Below are positions 37,061-48,356 of a stretch of DNA of 64,000 nucleotides, one piece after another. Under the pieces are notes generated by a model. That model worked only from the letters and a program-made list of their open reading frames with translations. It made no database searches and was not told the DNA's origin. Both the position numbers and the translations under genes were made by a program. Source of the stretch: Trifolium pratense (lineage: Eukaryota; Streptophyta; Magnoliopsida; Fabales; Fabaceae); NCBI RefSeq assembly GCF_020283565.1, contig NC_060064.1, positions 9,786,266-9,850,265 on the forward strand. The letters are read 5' to 3'. How positions within the stretch are numbered: the stretch's first letter is position 1; each line of letters begins with the position of its first letter.

Positions 37061-37970
37061 ATAATACAGATCAATGAACTGGCATACTATTAAGAAAAAT
37101 ATGTGCAGAAGGGGGAACTTCAATAAACAGGGGAGGTTTGTCTTTGAAAAATAGAAGCCAAAAAGAAGACATTAAAATACAACAGGTAAAATTGAGATTT
37201 CCAATTTACATCTGCCTCCGTGAATGCATTCCTTTTGTAATCCTGTTGGTCAATTTAATATATTAACAAACATAACATTTGCTGCATTACCTCACTCTCT
37301 AAAAAAAAGGGACAAATATAAAATAACGTCGTCTGGTTATATACATACAAACATAAACACAATAAACACCACACCGATTATCATTAGGAATTCTCCCATA
37401 TACTATCACAGGGTGTAAGTACAAGAGCCAAAATAGGTTTGTTAGCCAAAAATTCATCTTTCGAATCAATACATTTTTTAAAGCACTGCATTAGGTTTGC
37501 CAGGAATAATAATAATTAAAAGGTCAATCTAAACAAACCTGGTCATATATGTTACACTCGTAGAAATGATGAAAAAATATTGTCATTCACTTCATATCCT
37601 CCAAATAGACAGACTAATGATGAATGGTGACATAAATTAATTCACCTCCTATGGCATGTTTCATTTGAAATGTAGAACCATACCATCCTTAAAGTTACAA
37701 AACACCAAACCATGTGCTTTTTCAAATACAGACAAACAAAAGCCTCCGTTTAAATCCTTTCATAATAATCACTTCAATATGCCACAAACTATTTATTTCA
37801 CATAAGATGTGCTTGAGTGATTCTCTCAACAAGACTAGAGGATCAAATATCTTGATATTTATGTAACAATTATGTGAAAAACCTCGTATGGTGTTTGGGT
37901 TAGCCATTTCAAAGAATTTAAAATACCAAAAAATTGAATTGATGCATTTCAATTAGATTGTTGCCATTTA
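37061..37970. other. AT-rich stretch, nothing identified
   Basis: No coding exon, terminal repeat or RNA gene was recognised. Short frames are not supported by any motif. Confidence 0.35.
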
Positions 37971-37973
37971 CGA

Positions 37974-38468
37974 AATACCTTGTTTGGATAATTATTCGAG
38001 AAGTTGGATAAATACCCCAATCTCTGAGTGATCCGAGAACAGTTACAACTCAGAAATCCACTCCACTGATCTTAGTGGCACAAATTATCAGATCTGATCC
38101 AAGCAGACTTGACAGAGTCACTGAGTTGGGACTCAGACAATAAAATTTGGGTCTGAGGAAAAAGTGCACAACAACATAGTTGATTGAGGCCATTATGGAA
38201 TGGCTACAGAAGCAATGGGATATCAATCTCTCACCCAGCACAGCCACTGGCAGGGCACATTTTCTGTCACTTGTTATCAGCAGTGGTGGTGGTGGAGTGT
38301 CTGTCGGGTTGAAACTGGAGTGTCTGTCTATCATGAGATGGGAGTTTGATAGGGGATTAAAAGATTTCCTTCTAAGAGCGTGGAATTTCAAATCCCCAAT
38401 TTCAGGTTTAAATAGTTACCACTAAAAAATATTTGGTATTTTAAACAATTCTATCCAAACAAGGTATT
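37974..38468. mobile_element. small terminal-inverted-repeat element, family unknown
   Basis: A perfect 17-bp inverted repeat AATACCTTGTTTGGATA occupies both ends (37974-37990 and 38452-38468). The 460-bp interior is less AT-rich than its surroundings and has open frames on both strands (113 codons minus, 81 plus) with no motif I recognise. No clear target duplication was found. Confidence 0.6.
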
Positions 38469-38469
38469 A

Positions 38470-39440
38470 TTATGAATGAAATGCTAAACATCTTTAAATA
38501 ATAAATTATTATTTTTTTAACAAGTGTCGACCACTTATACATGAAAATTATTTTAACAATAGTTTCACACATATTTTAATAATATTTTATAACAAATTTT
38601 AACAAGTACACTAGTGATTAAAATAGCTAAAAACACTTTAATTTTATCATATTATTTGTAATAGGCAATTTGCCGTCGTATGCCATTAATTTGGATGTTG
38701 TGAGCTTGTTCGCAATTTTATCCTTTTACGTTTTTAGACCTCTCTGCAACCTGAATCTTCTCTGACCACTGCCGTAACTGTTCTTCTCAAATATAGGAAA
38801 GTGAATCAAAAAATGGAAAAGAAATAAATGAGCAGAAATGGAAAATGTTGTTGAGTAATTCAACTACTAATTAGTGTTTGTTATGTGGGTGTTTAGCAAT
38901 TAGCTAGAGTATTTAATTTTAATACTCTTTTCTCTCTTAATTTCAATCCTTCATTTAGTTTTCTTATTGTACAAGCTATGGGGTTCATCATTGTTGTTCC
39001 AACAAACTGGTTTCGCAAGCCTTTGGTTCAAAGGTGTAGAGTACACAGATTCAGGGTTTTCATTCTCATCAATTATTGATTCCAACAATTCATAATAATA
39101 TTGGCTCGTTAAAATTCATTATCCATACAGACTTAGTTTTTTGCTCTGCTGCTGACTGAAAATGGTCAATATTCAATCAGTATAAGCAAATGACATCACA
39201 GAATGCAGATAAAATATGTGTGTGTGTGTGTGCGTGCAAACAATAACATGCTTCAAAATAACCCCGAATATGATTACAGAGACACCACAAACCAACCCCG
39301 AAACCAAAACCCTATAGTCTAAACAAAAATAAAAAAATACACTTAGCCAACATATGTGTGTGTTTGTGTGCAAACAATAACATGCTTATAACTTTTATGA
39401 CATGAAGTTTCATCTTAATCACACTCATAATATTAAATAT
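38470..39440. other. AT-rich stretch with TG microsatellite
   Basis: A (TG)n run lies at about 39216-39231. 'gtgtgcaaacaataacatgctt' is directly repeated near 39230 and 39365. No further GBP exons were found here, although the next one would be expected on the minus strand. Confidence 0.4.
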
Positions 39441-39447
39441 TAAATAC

Positions 39448-40432
39448 CTCAAAAGCCTTTTTGAGGAATTTCTGAAGTAGGCCGTCATATATCTTCCTAG
39501 TTGTACCAACTCCTACGGCACTAGCATTAAAAGCAGCCATTGCCTTTTGAACTGCTTGTTCATGAGCTTCCCTCAAAGCAACCTACAACCATTGCAGTAA
39601 AAATTCAGGAAAGAAAAAGAATTACACAATCAAAATTTACTTCATCCAGAATTCCAGATAGATTACTCACTTCCCCAGGTGGCTTGGAACGGTCAAAAGA
39701 AGCCATATAAACTTCAGTAGCCGAATCATAAGCCCTACACAACACTCTGCTTCTTCAACACTCTGCAAGCCATTAACAAGAAAACCAATATTGAGTAAAC
39801 TAAAGTCAAGATTGTTGACTTATCATATTTTTCATTCACATACTCTAGCAAACTATATTTTAGAAAAACACTTTGCATGATAATTTGTTTCTTCATTTAT
39901 TAATAACTTCAAATGAATGACATTCTTATAGGTATAACTCCAAGAGACAGAAAAAGAATAGTTGGTGACACTAAAAGGGCATTGAAGTAGAGTGTGATTT
40001 AAAATATCAATCAAGGAGAATGAACTTCCTTCAATTGCGTACTAAATATCTACTTCAAAGAAATTGTTGTTGTCAATTGTGGATTGTGAAAAATATTGGT
40101 GTGTTCAAATTATGCTACGTTACAATGCTATAGCCGCAATTTGACAACACTTTGTATTAAATGGTGTACCATAGAACAATAGCGGTTTGTTAAATGGTGT
40201 AACCATGGTTGAGTGCATCAAGATAAGATTCGGTGATACCAACTTGCTTTGGCTTTGTTCTCTCCAAAACGAAAGTTATCAATGCATTAAGCTCTCTTTG
40301 AAATTCAGGCCTTAGTTTGTCCAACTGCATATTTAAGGCAAAAAATTAAACATAAAAGTGACAAAAAATGTCTGGAAAAGAATGTGGCAGATGAAAAGTT
40401 ACTCACTGATATCTGGTCCAGTCGCTGTACAT
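39448..40432 (-). pseudogene. guanylate-binding protein (GBP) gene relic
   Basis: Four minus-strand exon pieces in correct order with GT-AG borders. Exon D (about 40432-40407) ends QRLDQIS. Exon A (40324 to about 40200) reads LDKLRPEFQREL, then FVLERTKPKQVG and ITESYLDALN. Exon B (39762-39671) reads VEEAE, then RAYDSATEVYMASFDRSKPP. Exon C (39582-39448) reads VALREAHEQAVQKAMAAFNA and then GLLQKFLKKAFE. These match, from memory, the helical middle region of plant guanylate-binding family GTPases. The GTPase domain and C-terminus are absent. Exon B has a 2-base frameshift after VEEAECC, and exon A lacks about ten codons and its 3' end. Exon D is cut by block sequence shared with 28.24 kb. It is a non-functional fragment, and the only host gene trace I can name. 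Confidence 0.8.
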
Positions 40433-42575
40433 CATTACATCCATTCTAATCAAACTAGAGCAGAATACTACCTTAACTTCTAGTCTTGAATGGATACAAC
40501 AATAGAGCACAATAACTATATAGCCCCACAATGCTGCCATGAATGCTGCTAGTATCATTTTCTCTCAAGACTCATCTGATGGCATAGTCTCCATAACTAT
40601 ATAGCCCCACAATGCTGGCTCAACAAGAACAATCTTTACAAGCATTATTCAAGAAAGTTTGAACTTACTTTAGAGCATACATTCAACAATATGGACAACA
40701 CTGTGGTTGAACAGGTCAACTTCAAAAAACCCTTGGAAGTATAGCTTCTCTATATTACAGTAGTGCACTACTGCTGAAGAAAGCTTCTATATATATAAGA
40801 ATCTACTTAAACAATATGGTCTTTGTGAACTTCGAATCTATCCTTGTGTCCATGAATAATCAAAGAGAAAATCGAGCTACAATAAAAGACAGTACAATCA
40901 CATTCTCATCTCCAATCTATGCAGACAATTTAAACATTGTGATTTTAAAAAATTAGCATACACCTCTATCATTAATTTGAGAGATGAAACCTAAGCTAAT
41001 AAAAGAATGTAAATTTTCCCAATAATTATGCAATAAGGAGTGTCTAGCATAGCCGTAAGTCACAGTAAAATTGCAAGAAAATGTCATACAGTCATATTAA
41101 AGATTGTCCGAAAGAAAGGTCATCATAACAAATATATATGTTGCACCACCTTATAAAAGTTCACATGTATTCAATTACTAAATCCAAGACTTGCATTTAC
41201 AATTATCAACACAAATCTCAGGGTATCTGATTGTTACACCAGCATCCACCAAATTTTATCCAATCATACACAATCATTTTATCAGATTAGGCTTTCATAA
41301 TAAGTTTGCAGTCAAAAACATATGACAGATACATTGTCCACCATATAATGCTTTCTGGAAATAACCTCCCTTGTGATCTCACTGAGAATTTGATACTGCC
41401 CAAATACAGCTAAGACCATCCAACAATAACAAATAGGGTAATTCCAATGTCCATCCCCAATTGGAAAAGTTAGCACTGAGTACTGAACACATTTACAGTT
41501 CCTTCCCCATTCCTTTGAAACCGTTACCAGTAGGATAATCCAACACAAGTCGCATTGCATTTGCAAAATCAGTTCATATTGTTGTTGCAAATTGCATTTA
41601 GGGACTAGGGTCAACAACAATACATATCATCCAAGCCTTAAATTATGAATAAAATTTCATATTAAAATTGCATTTTAGGCAACAACTAGCTTTCACATTA
41701 AGGAATCATCCAACATTTTTGGGCCATAGTTGGCTCATGTATACCACACCACCCTTCATAGATAATGAAAAAATATTTCATCTAAACAACAGTTTCACAA
41801 TTAGGGTCATAAAAGGACAATAGATACCATCCCTTAAATCATATGATTACAATTTCGTATGAATATTGCATTGAAGGCCATCATCCAACTTTTGCATTAT
41901 GAATAGAGTTCAAAGTATATCCATCTCTCCCTTTTTCACCCCTTTTTCAATTAATGAAAAAAGATTCCATCTCAAAGTGATTAGGGTTTTGTATTCCCTG
42001 TTAAATTTGATTTAGTAAATTGAAAGTTCACTGTATTTCCAGCAGAAGATTGAAAATCTTGAATAATCAAAAATGAGAAAATTGGCATCCCACCATCCTT
42101 CCCGATAAATATTGATTATAAACCATATTGGTTTTCTTTTTCTCTTGCAGAAGATTGAATGTTCTTGAGTATTCAAGAATGAGAAAAAATGGATAAGGTT
42201 CTACCCTTTTTTCTCAAGCAGAAGATTGAATATTCTTGAATAATCAATAATGAGAAAATGGAACATAAATGAGAATGGCAACGGTCAGATTTAAAAAACA
42301 AAGTATATCCATCAATTCCAACGGTCACAATCTTATAGGGTTTTGTATTCCCTGTTAAATTTTCATTTAGAAAATTGAAAGTTCACTTTTTTTTTTCATG
42401 CAGAAGATTGAAAATTCTTGAAATTGAATAATCAAGAATGAGAAATTTGTACCCAAACAGGGTCTTGGAGACAACATGTTTACTCAATTAGGGTTTTTTT
42501 TCATGCAGAAGATTGAATGTTCTTGATAATTCAAGAATGAGAAAATATGTGGAATGAAAAGAAAGAAAAAAAATT
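40433..42575. repeat. non-coding duplication block 6
   Basis: It repeats 28.24-29.3 kb ('taatcaaactagagcagaatact', 'aacaggtcaacttcaaaaa', 'caagacttgcatttac') and then 33.0-33.7 kb. Five variants of 'gcagaagattgaa...ttcttgaa...caagaatgag' lie between about 42040 and 42545. No coding exons were found. Confidence 0.6.
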
Positions 42576-42765
42576 ACCGTTGCAAAAGGTGTATCTTTCG
42601 GTTTCTGATCAAAACTTTGATGTTGCAGATGATTGAAGGACCCAACATTGATTCATAAAAGGTTTCGATGAAACGACAATTCGTGTTTCTTACCGTTACA
42701 GTACTTTCCTTGAAGAAGAACAAAGAAGCAGCCACACGATGAAACAAACAAACCAACGTATGTTT
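42575..42765 (-). other. first-exon-like segment, copy 2
   Basis: The minus strand is homologous to 34005-34240, again ending at a donor-like CG|GTAATTTTTT near 42577. It lies about 2.1 kb upstream of the GBP relic in the same orientation, so it could be the 5' end of the transcription unit that included it. That link is inference. Confidence 0.35.
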
Positions 42766-42940
42766 ATCAAAAAAAAAAAAAAAAACAAACCAACGTACAC
42801 TTTAATTGCGTAATCTATTAGCTTCTTTTTTTTTTTTTTTTTTGACGAATGTATGTATGTATTTATGATCTATCTCATGGGCTTTTGTAATTTATTGGAT
42901 TGGACTAAGGATTTCGGCCCAATGTCAAGTTAGTAAGTTA

Positions 42941-43195
42941 GATATTTTCTCTCCCCACCTCCCGTGAATCTTTTATCCCTCCTGAATTTCCAATTTTGCC
43001 CTTAAAAAAACTTCGGTTCACAGAAACTGAAGTTTTTTTTTGCCTTGAAAAAAAATTTCAGCTTCTAAAAACCAAATTTTACTCTGAATTTGCACTAATA
43101 AAAATTCGATTTCTGCGAACCGAATTTTTCTGCAAGGGCAAAATTGGAATATTGGGGGTATAAAAGATTCACGAGGGGTGGGGAGAGAAAACATC
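42941..43195. mobile_element. Mutator-like MITE, same family as 57768-61132
   Basis: 255 bp between a perfect 9-bp duplication AGTAAGTTA (42932-42940 and 43196-43204). The ends GATATTTTCTCTCCCCACC and, inverted, GATGTTTTCTCTCCCCACC match the left end of the large Mutator-like element. The two arms pair over much of their length, leaving almost no interior. It is a non-autonomous derivative that such a transposase could mobilise. Confidence 0.88.
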
Positions 43196-43221
43196 AGTAA
43201 GTTAGTCATGAAATTTTTTTT

Positions 43222-43388
43222 GGGAGTTACTTTTGCCGGTCTACTGGTTACTCAAACACTGTCTGCGACTTAAGTAGCGGATGACTTTTTTTCCCAAAAC
43301 GCCCTATTTTTACACATCCGCTACTTAAGTCGCAGATGTGTAAAAATAGGGCACGCGAGTATCTAATAGGGTGGCAAAAGTAGCTCTC
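43222..43388. mobile_element. small palindromic MITE
   Basis: 167 bp with ends GGGAGTTACTTTTGCC and, inverted, GAGAGCTACTTTTGCC, flanked by AAATTTTTT runs that fit a 9-11 bp duplication but are low-complexity. Inside are inverted copies of a CGACTTAAGTAGCGGA word (43263-43281, 43317-43335). A related palindrome occurs at 47672-47757. Confidence 0.55.
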
Positions 43389-43399
43389 AAATTTTTTTT

Positions 43400-44815
43400 T
43401 TATGGAAGTTATTTTTTATTTACCTCGCGATCGAATTTTCAATTATCGGAGTCCCCTTCTTCAAGGAACCAGAGAATTAATACAAAAATAAAATAAAAAT
43501 TAATGGTTACATAAGTTAAATTGTTTAGTTGAAAATCCATATACTTGACACAAAGAATACGGTTTTTGGGCACTGTAGATTTCATTCAGCCATGCCACGT
43601 CAGCATCAAGTGTGGGGCCCAAATATTGTATCTTGGCCTTTTTTTTTTGTGTGTCCTTTATGCATTGAATCCCAACTGGTGCAGGTTTAACTGGTGTTTA
43701 TTTTTTCCTTTTATCTTGGGTAGGATTTAACTAATGTTTAATTTTTTCCCTCTCAATCAAAGGGACATGGTTTTTGAATTTTGAATTTGCAGTCTCATAT
43801 ATTGTACAGATTCAATGTATTACTTAAAATTAATAAATAAATTATGTTAATACAAAACTTGGAGAGCAAGTAGAAGGACAATTTGGTCTTATTTGTACAA
43901 AATCTAAACAATATAAATTGCCCTTCATTCCTTTCAATTTCACTCAATTCTCTTGCCCTTTTTCCTTCACCATTAGGCAGAGAACTCAATGACCAATCTT
44001 CATTTCCTCTTGCCATTCTCTTCCTTTGCATTGATTTTTTTTTGTTACATCTTTGCAATGATTTCTAGAGCCTGAAAATGATAAATTCAAATGATTAGAT
44101 CTCATCCACAATCAATATTTTAGTCATGCATGAAGCCATGAACTATTTCTTTGTGCAATTTATTATGGTACTTTGTTTGAGACTTAGGTTTTGTGATTAA
44201 TTTTGATCTGTGTTTTATTATATGTAATACTTCTTTCAAGGATCTTGCTTGTGATTCACAAAGGTAAAACAATATTTTTCTATCAATTCAAGTTTGGTAT
44301 TTATTTTGGATTGTTGTTTTTCTATAAAAGCATAATTACATGAATATGTCATTAGTGAATGAAATTGCAGTTACATAAAAATTGTGGTACAATCAATCTA
44401 ACTCTCTTCTAAATAAGGCTCACTACTACCCAAAGAAAGGTAACTACTTCAATTCATAATGTTTTCTTCCATTGTTAATAATAAAGTCGTAATATTTGAT
44501 TATTATCTTTTTGTTTAAATCATGAGTTAAGAGTAAAAGAATATTACTTCAAAACTCATCACAGGTATAAAATCTAAAACTACATTTGCTCAATGAAATA
44601 TTAAAATTGGATAGGAAGCTTAAATTACCTTTAATTCATATAAACCAGGCACATTGTTATTCCACTTAAAAGCAGCAAAGATTTCGAGCTATTATCAACA
44701 TTAAATACTGATCTTGAAAGTTGGGTCTGCATTGTTCGAAATAAAAAATATAAAATTAGTTTAACCAATACTATAAGCTTCAATATATGCTTCAAGAGTT
44801 CAAGGTGGGAGGAAG
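43400..44815. other. AT-rich stretch, nothing identified
   Basis: Short frames only. No exon with recognisable motif, no terminal repeats and no RNA gene signals. Confidence 0.35.
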
Positions 44816-44821
44816 TCTTCC

Positions 44822-44991
44822 ATGGGCACAAACATTTAGGCACTTAATTTAGGCACACACACAAAAGTCAAAAAAATTAAATGAAAAATAAATTTGTCAC
44901 ATCAATTAATACTATTTAATTTCTTTTCTCTTTAATTTTTTTTGCATGTTGTGAGTGTGCCTAAGAAATAATTATTTGGGCTTGTGCCCAT
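44822..44991. mobile_element. small MITE with ATGGGCACAA termini
   Basis: 170 bp with ATGGGCACAA at both ends in inverted orientation, followed on each side by TTAGGCAC(A)-type words. The interior is AT-rich. No target duplication was confirmed. Confidence 0.5.
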
Positions 44992-44999
44992 ATAAGTAT

Positions 45000-45744
45000 T
45001 TCTCTCAAGGTGGTTAGTTTTATATTTATACAATAAAAAGGTGTTTGAACATCAAATAAAAATTATAGCTTTTGATATTGAGACTTAAACCGAATCCAAT
45101 CTTTGAAACAAAACAACAATCCAATCAATATCACAAAAATGGCATTTTTGAATTCGATAATGAGAGAATATTGGTATTCAAACTAGAAAACCAAAACCAA
45201 ATTTTGGAGATGTAAATTTGGGTCATTATCCTAAACAGTTTTACTTTAAAACTACACACTTTGTGCCTTTCTAATTCCAACAAATTGCATACAATGAACA
45301 AATTTATACTCTTTTTTATTGTTTAGAACTTTGATTAATTAGAACCAAATCTCCGGATTCTATACATTGAAACAACAATAACATGTGTAAACCATTTAAA
45401 AAGTGACATAAATGAGATTAGAATTCATAGAGAACTAACCATATACATCTGCAAATATTAGGGTCACAGAGAAGAAATATTGCAGATGTATATGGTTAGT
45501 AGAAAAATTGCAACAAAACAATAATAGAGAAGAAAAATCAGAATTATTTTCATGTTTTATAGTGCAACATATACAAAATTAAATACTAATTTAGAAGTAA
45601 AAAAGATTTTATGCAATTTTTCAAAAAAAATAAAAATAAAAATCCTTTGATTTATTTAAAAATTTTCATCAAAAGATAATTTGGTAAGTAGAAAAATTAA
45701 CAAGAAAAATTGTTGGAATCACAAGATATCCATGATGCATGATA
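45000..45744. other. AT-rich stretch with one short hairpin
   Basis: No coding sequence was identified. It contains the near-perfect inverted repeat described separately at 45435-45499. Confidence 0.35.
45435..45499. repeat. short near-perfect hairpin
   Basis: The arms 45435-45459 and 45476-45499 pair over about 24 bases with one unpaired base around a 16-base loop. It could be a micro-palindrome or a young small-RNA-type hairpin. No other support exists. Confidence 0.5.
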
Positions 45745-46200
45745 TAAATGAAGGTGTAACACTTACCCTCGGAAGATTCATGATGCATCGATCTTATATG
45801 AAAAAATGAGGTAAAAAATAACCCTCGCGGCGGCGATGATGACTTCCGAAACGGTGGTCATCGACAACGGTGTCTACATCGTGAAATAATGCAGTCCAAC
45901 AGAGAGTACTTATGAGGAGGATTACAGATCCGGTAATTAACTCTGCGGAATAGCTCCAATATGTTAAAAAATGGAGCTTTTGACAGTGATGGTTAGGTGA
46001 GAAAGAAGAATATTCATTTGGTGATTTTGTTCCGATAGATAGATAGACAGTTGAGAAGATGAAAAAAACGAAAAAAAATTGGTCAAAGGAGGATTGGCTT
46101 GCGGTGGTTGTAAGAGGAAATCTGGCGGCGGCGACGAAGGGAGAGGGAGAGATTGGAGAGCGTCACATTACCGAATGATGAAGAAAATAAAATAGGAGGA
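45745..46200 (-). other. possible 5' end of a lost minus-strand gene
   Basis: Read on the minus strand, a CT-rich leader (ctctccctctcccttcgtcgccgcc) is followed by GC-rich short frames with GCC repeats and a donor-like CCGAG|GGTAAGTG near 45765. This looks like a plant gene's 5' untranslated region and first exon. No downstream exons were recognised. A GATA microsatellite lies near 46036-46047. Confidence 0.25.
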
Positions 46201-46469
46201 GAATGTTGTGGGTTACTGAAGTGAGTAATAATATTGGGCTTGAGCCAATTCTTTTGTATATAGTGGTGTATTCCTAAAACACTGGTGTGAATAGTATTAT
46301 GTCTAACATTGCATTTTTGTTAAATTTAACCATACAATTTTTTCCCCATTTTTTGTAAAAAAAAAAAAACAAATTTAAACCTATAGTTAATGTCACTTAA
46401 TTTTCAAAATGCCTCCGGCAAAAATATTTCTCCAAATTTATTAAAAATAAAAAAGTTATTTAAATATTA

Positions 46470-46815
46470 CTCCTTCGTTTTTTTAATGGTCTTTTAACGT
46501 CGGGGTTCCTATTTAATTGTCTTTTTGATATTATAAGGGTATGATTTGTCAATTATATCCATTGTCAATTACTCATATTTTTTTCAATAAAACTAATTAT
46601 TGCTATATATTTGAAAAATTAAAGTTGTTTTTTTTTGTAAATAACATATTAAATTTTTGTTTTTTTATACATAATATATTAAATTTATTGGAAAGAAAAA
46701 GTGTATGCAGAAAAATAGGAAAATTAAGATAAGGGTATAATAGGAAGATAAGGTGCAAAAATACACTTTATTAAATTGGTGTTACTATTTTAAAAAGACA
46801 CTAAAAAAACGAATT
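46470..46815. mobile_element. Stowaway-like MITE candidate
   Basis: CTCCTTCGTTTTTTTAATGG on the left pairs imperfectly with AAAAGACACTAAAAAAACGAA on the right. The termini resemble CTCCxTCG-type mariner MITEs. Interior T and A runs are present, with no ORF. The ends are approximate. Confidence 0.4.
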
Positions 46816-47429
46816 GATTAATTGTTATCGTGAATCTTGAATCGGTTTTTAAATCTTAAACTTAAGTCTATCTTATTCGTTTTAGTTTCTGATTGGGTTT
46901 TAATTATTTTAGTCTTTATAAATTATAACTAAATTTATTTGGTCTTTTACTCTTTTATTTCTTCACCCATTTAGTCCAGAATGACTCTTATGGAAATCTA
47001 CATGGCATTGTTTGGTTCATTTTCTAATGTGTGCAGAAAAAAAATCTTAGCGGAACAAAAAATAAAAATCATCATCTATGTTTTAAAACTATTTCTGTTT
47101 TGATTGTGTGGCTATAGCTTTTGATTGGTATTTTTGGGTTTGGCTCGGTTGAAAATGTTAATGAGTCATGTTATTAAAGTTGTTTGAAGAGGATGACATT
47201 GTTGAAAATTAAGTTGATAAAGAGGATACTAATAGCTGTTTTTTTTTTAACACTATGGTATTTATGAGATATCGGTTACATGTCCTATCTATGAAATTTA
47301 TAACCATTCTCTTAAGTGTATTTGTTAAACACATATATTAGTGGTGGGTTGTTGTGCTTTTGGGCTAGAAAATAAAAATTATTAACTATTTTTTAAATTT
47401 ATATGGACCATTGTTAAAAAAAAAATCCA

Positions 47430-47462
47430 GTGGGCCGTGCGACAGCACGAGTTAAAAACTAG
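47430..47462 (+). mobile_element. Helitron-like 3' terminus
   Basis: A short GC hairpin (stem CGTGC/GCACG at 47436-47440 and 47445-47449) is followed nine bases later by CTAG at 47459-47462 and then T. This is the hairpin-CTRR-T arrangement of Helitron 3' ends. The 5' TC end was not located, so the length of the element is unknown. Confidence 0.55.
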
Positions 47463-47524
47463 TATTTAAACAGATACCTAAAATTTTATAAAATAAAGTA
47501 ATAATTGGATTAAAAATAATTATA

Positions 47525-47950
47525 ATAAGTCATTCAATGGGAATCATCGTCTAACCGCCATTTGTCGGGAAGACTTTCGATAAAAGGAGTCAGGCAAACA
47601 CTTCGTCGAACCATCGGCTCAAAGCAAGAATACAAGTGAAAGTGACATTTTTATAACGTTTATAAATTGTGTCCGCTACTTAAGTAGCAGATGTTATAAA
47701 AATGATATTTTTGCAATAAAAACACCCTCCTACATAATCCGCTACTTAAGTAGCGGACAGAGGTATATCGATAATTTCGTAAGGCGCACCATATAGAATC
47801 AGTAGGTGCTAAAAGCAAGTCGCATTCGAAAAAGTAGTAAATATTCCTCCAATGGAGAGTGGAACTTCATCTCAATCATGTCAGAATATACACATCCGTC
47901 CAAGCAAGTCTCAGTGAACTTATCACGATCAAACCAAAGTGCCTTTGATT
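47525..47950 (-). pseudogene. unidentified coding relic interrupted by a palindromic MITE
   Basis: On the minus strand, about 47949-47803 is open for 47 codons with a protein-like composition (WFDRDKFTETCLDGCVYSDM, then EMKFHSPLEEYLLLFRMRLAF). After the palindromic insert, 47630-47530 reads EPMVRRSVCLTPFIESLPDK before a stop. I do not recognise the family. The insert carries two 20-bp palindromes TCCGCTACTTAAGTAGC(A/G)GA at 47672-47691 and 47738-47757. The coding interpretation is weak. Confidence 0.3.
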
Positions 47951-47964
47951 TTTTTTGAGGGACT

Positions 47965-48300
47965 TAACTACACATTTGGTCCCTTACGTTTATTTTAGGT
48001 TTCAATTTGGTCTCTTACGTTTAAAAAGTATCAATTTGGTCCCTTACGTTTATTTTATGTTTCAAGTTAGTCATTTCCGTCAATTTTGTCACGTGTGGCA
48101 GCCAATTTGCATATGTGGACAGACACGTGGCACTTGGACACACTGACACGTGTATTGTTTAAACGGTGTTAGTAACAAATCTAACGGAAAATGACTAACT
48201 TGAAACATAAAATAAACGTAAGAGACCAAATTAATACTTTTTAAACGTAAGAGACTAAATTAAAATCTAAAATAAATGTAAAAGACCAAATGTGTACTTA
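47965..48300. mobile_element. long-hairpin MITE
   Basis: The two halves form a nearly complete hairpin of about 130-bp arms. On the left, 'tacacatttggtc', 'cttacgtttattttaggtttcaa' and 'catttccgt' appear in order. On the right their inverses end 'accaaatgtgta'. The core between is GC-richer with ACGTG words. CTTAA lies on both sides and may be the duplication, but the exact ends are uncertain. Confidence 0.65.
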
Positions 48301-48356
48301 AAAGCCACAACAAGTACCAAATTATAGAGTTGGCAGTTACCGGTGCATATGCATCT

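Noticed and set aside
38050..38391. 113-codon minus-strand frame as a host gene.
   Set aside because: It lies inside a small inverted-repeat element, matches no motif I know and has no exon context.
39188..39600. Further GBP exons downstream of exon C.
   Set aside because: No stretch matches the expected next exon on the minus strand. The sequence is AT-rich with a TG microsatellite.
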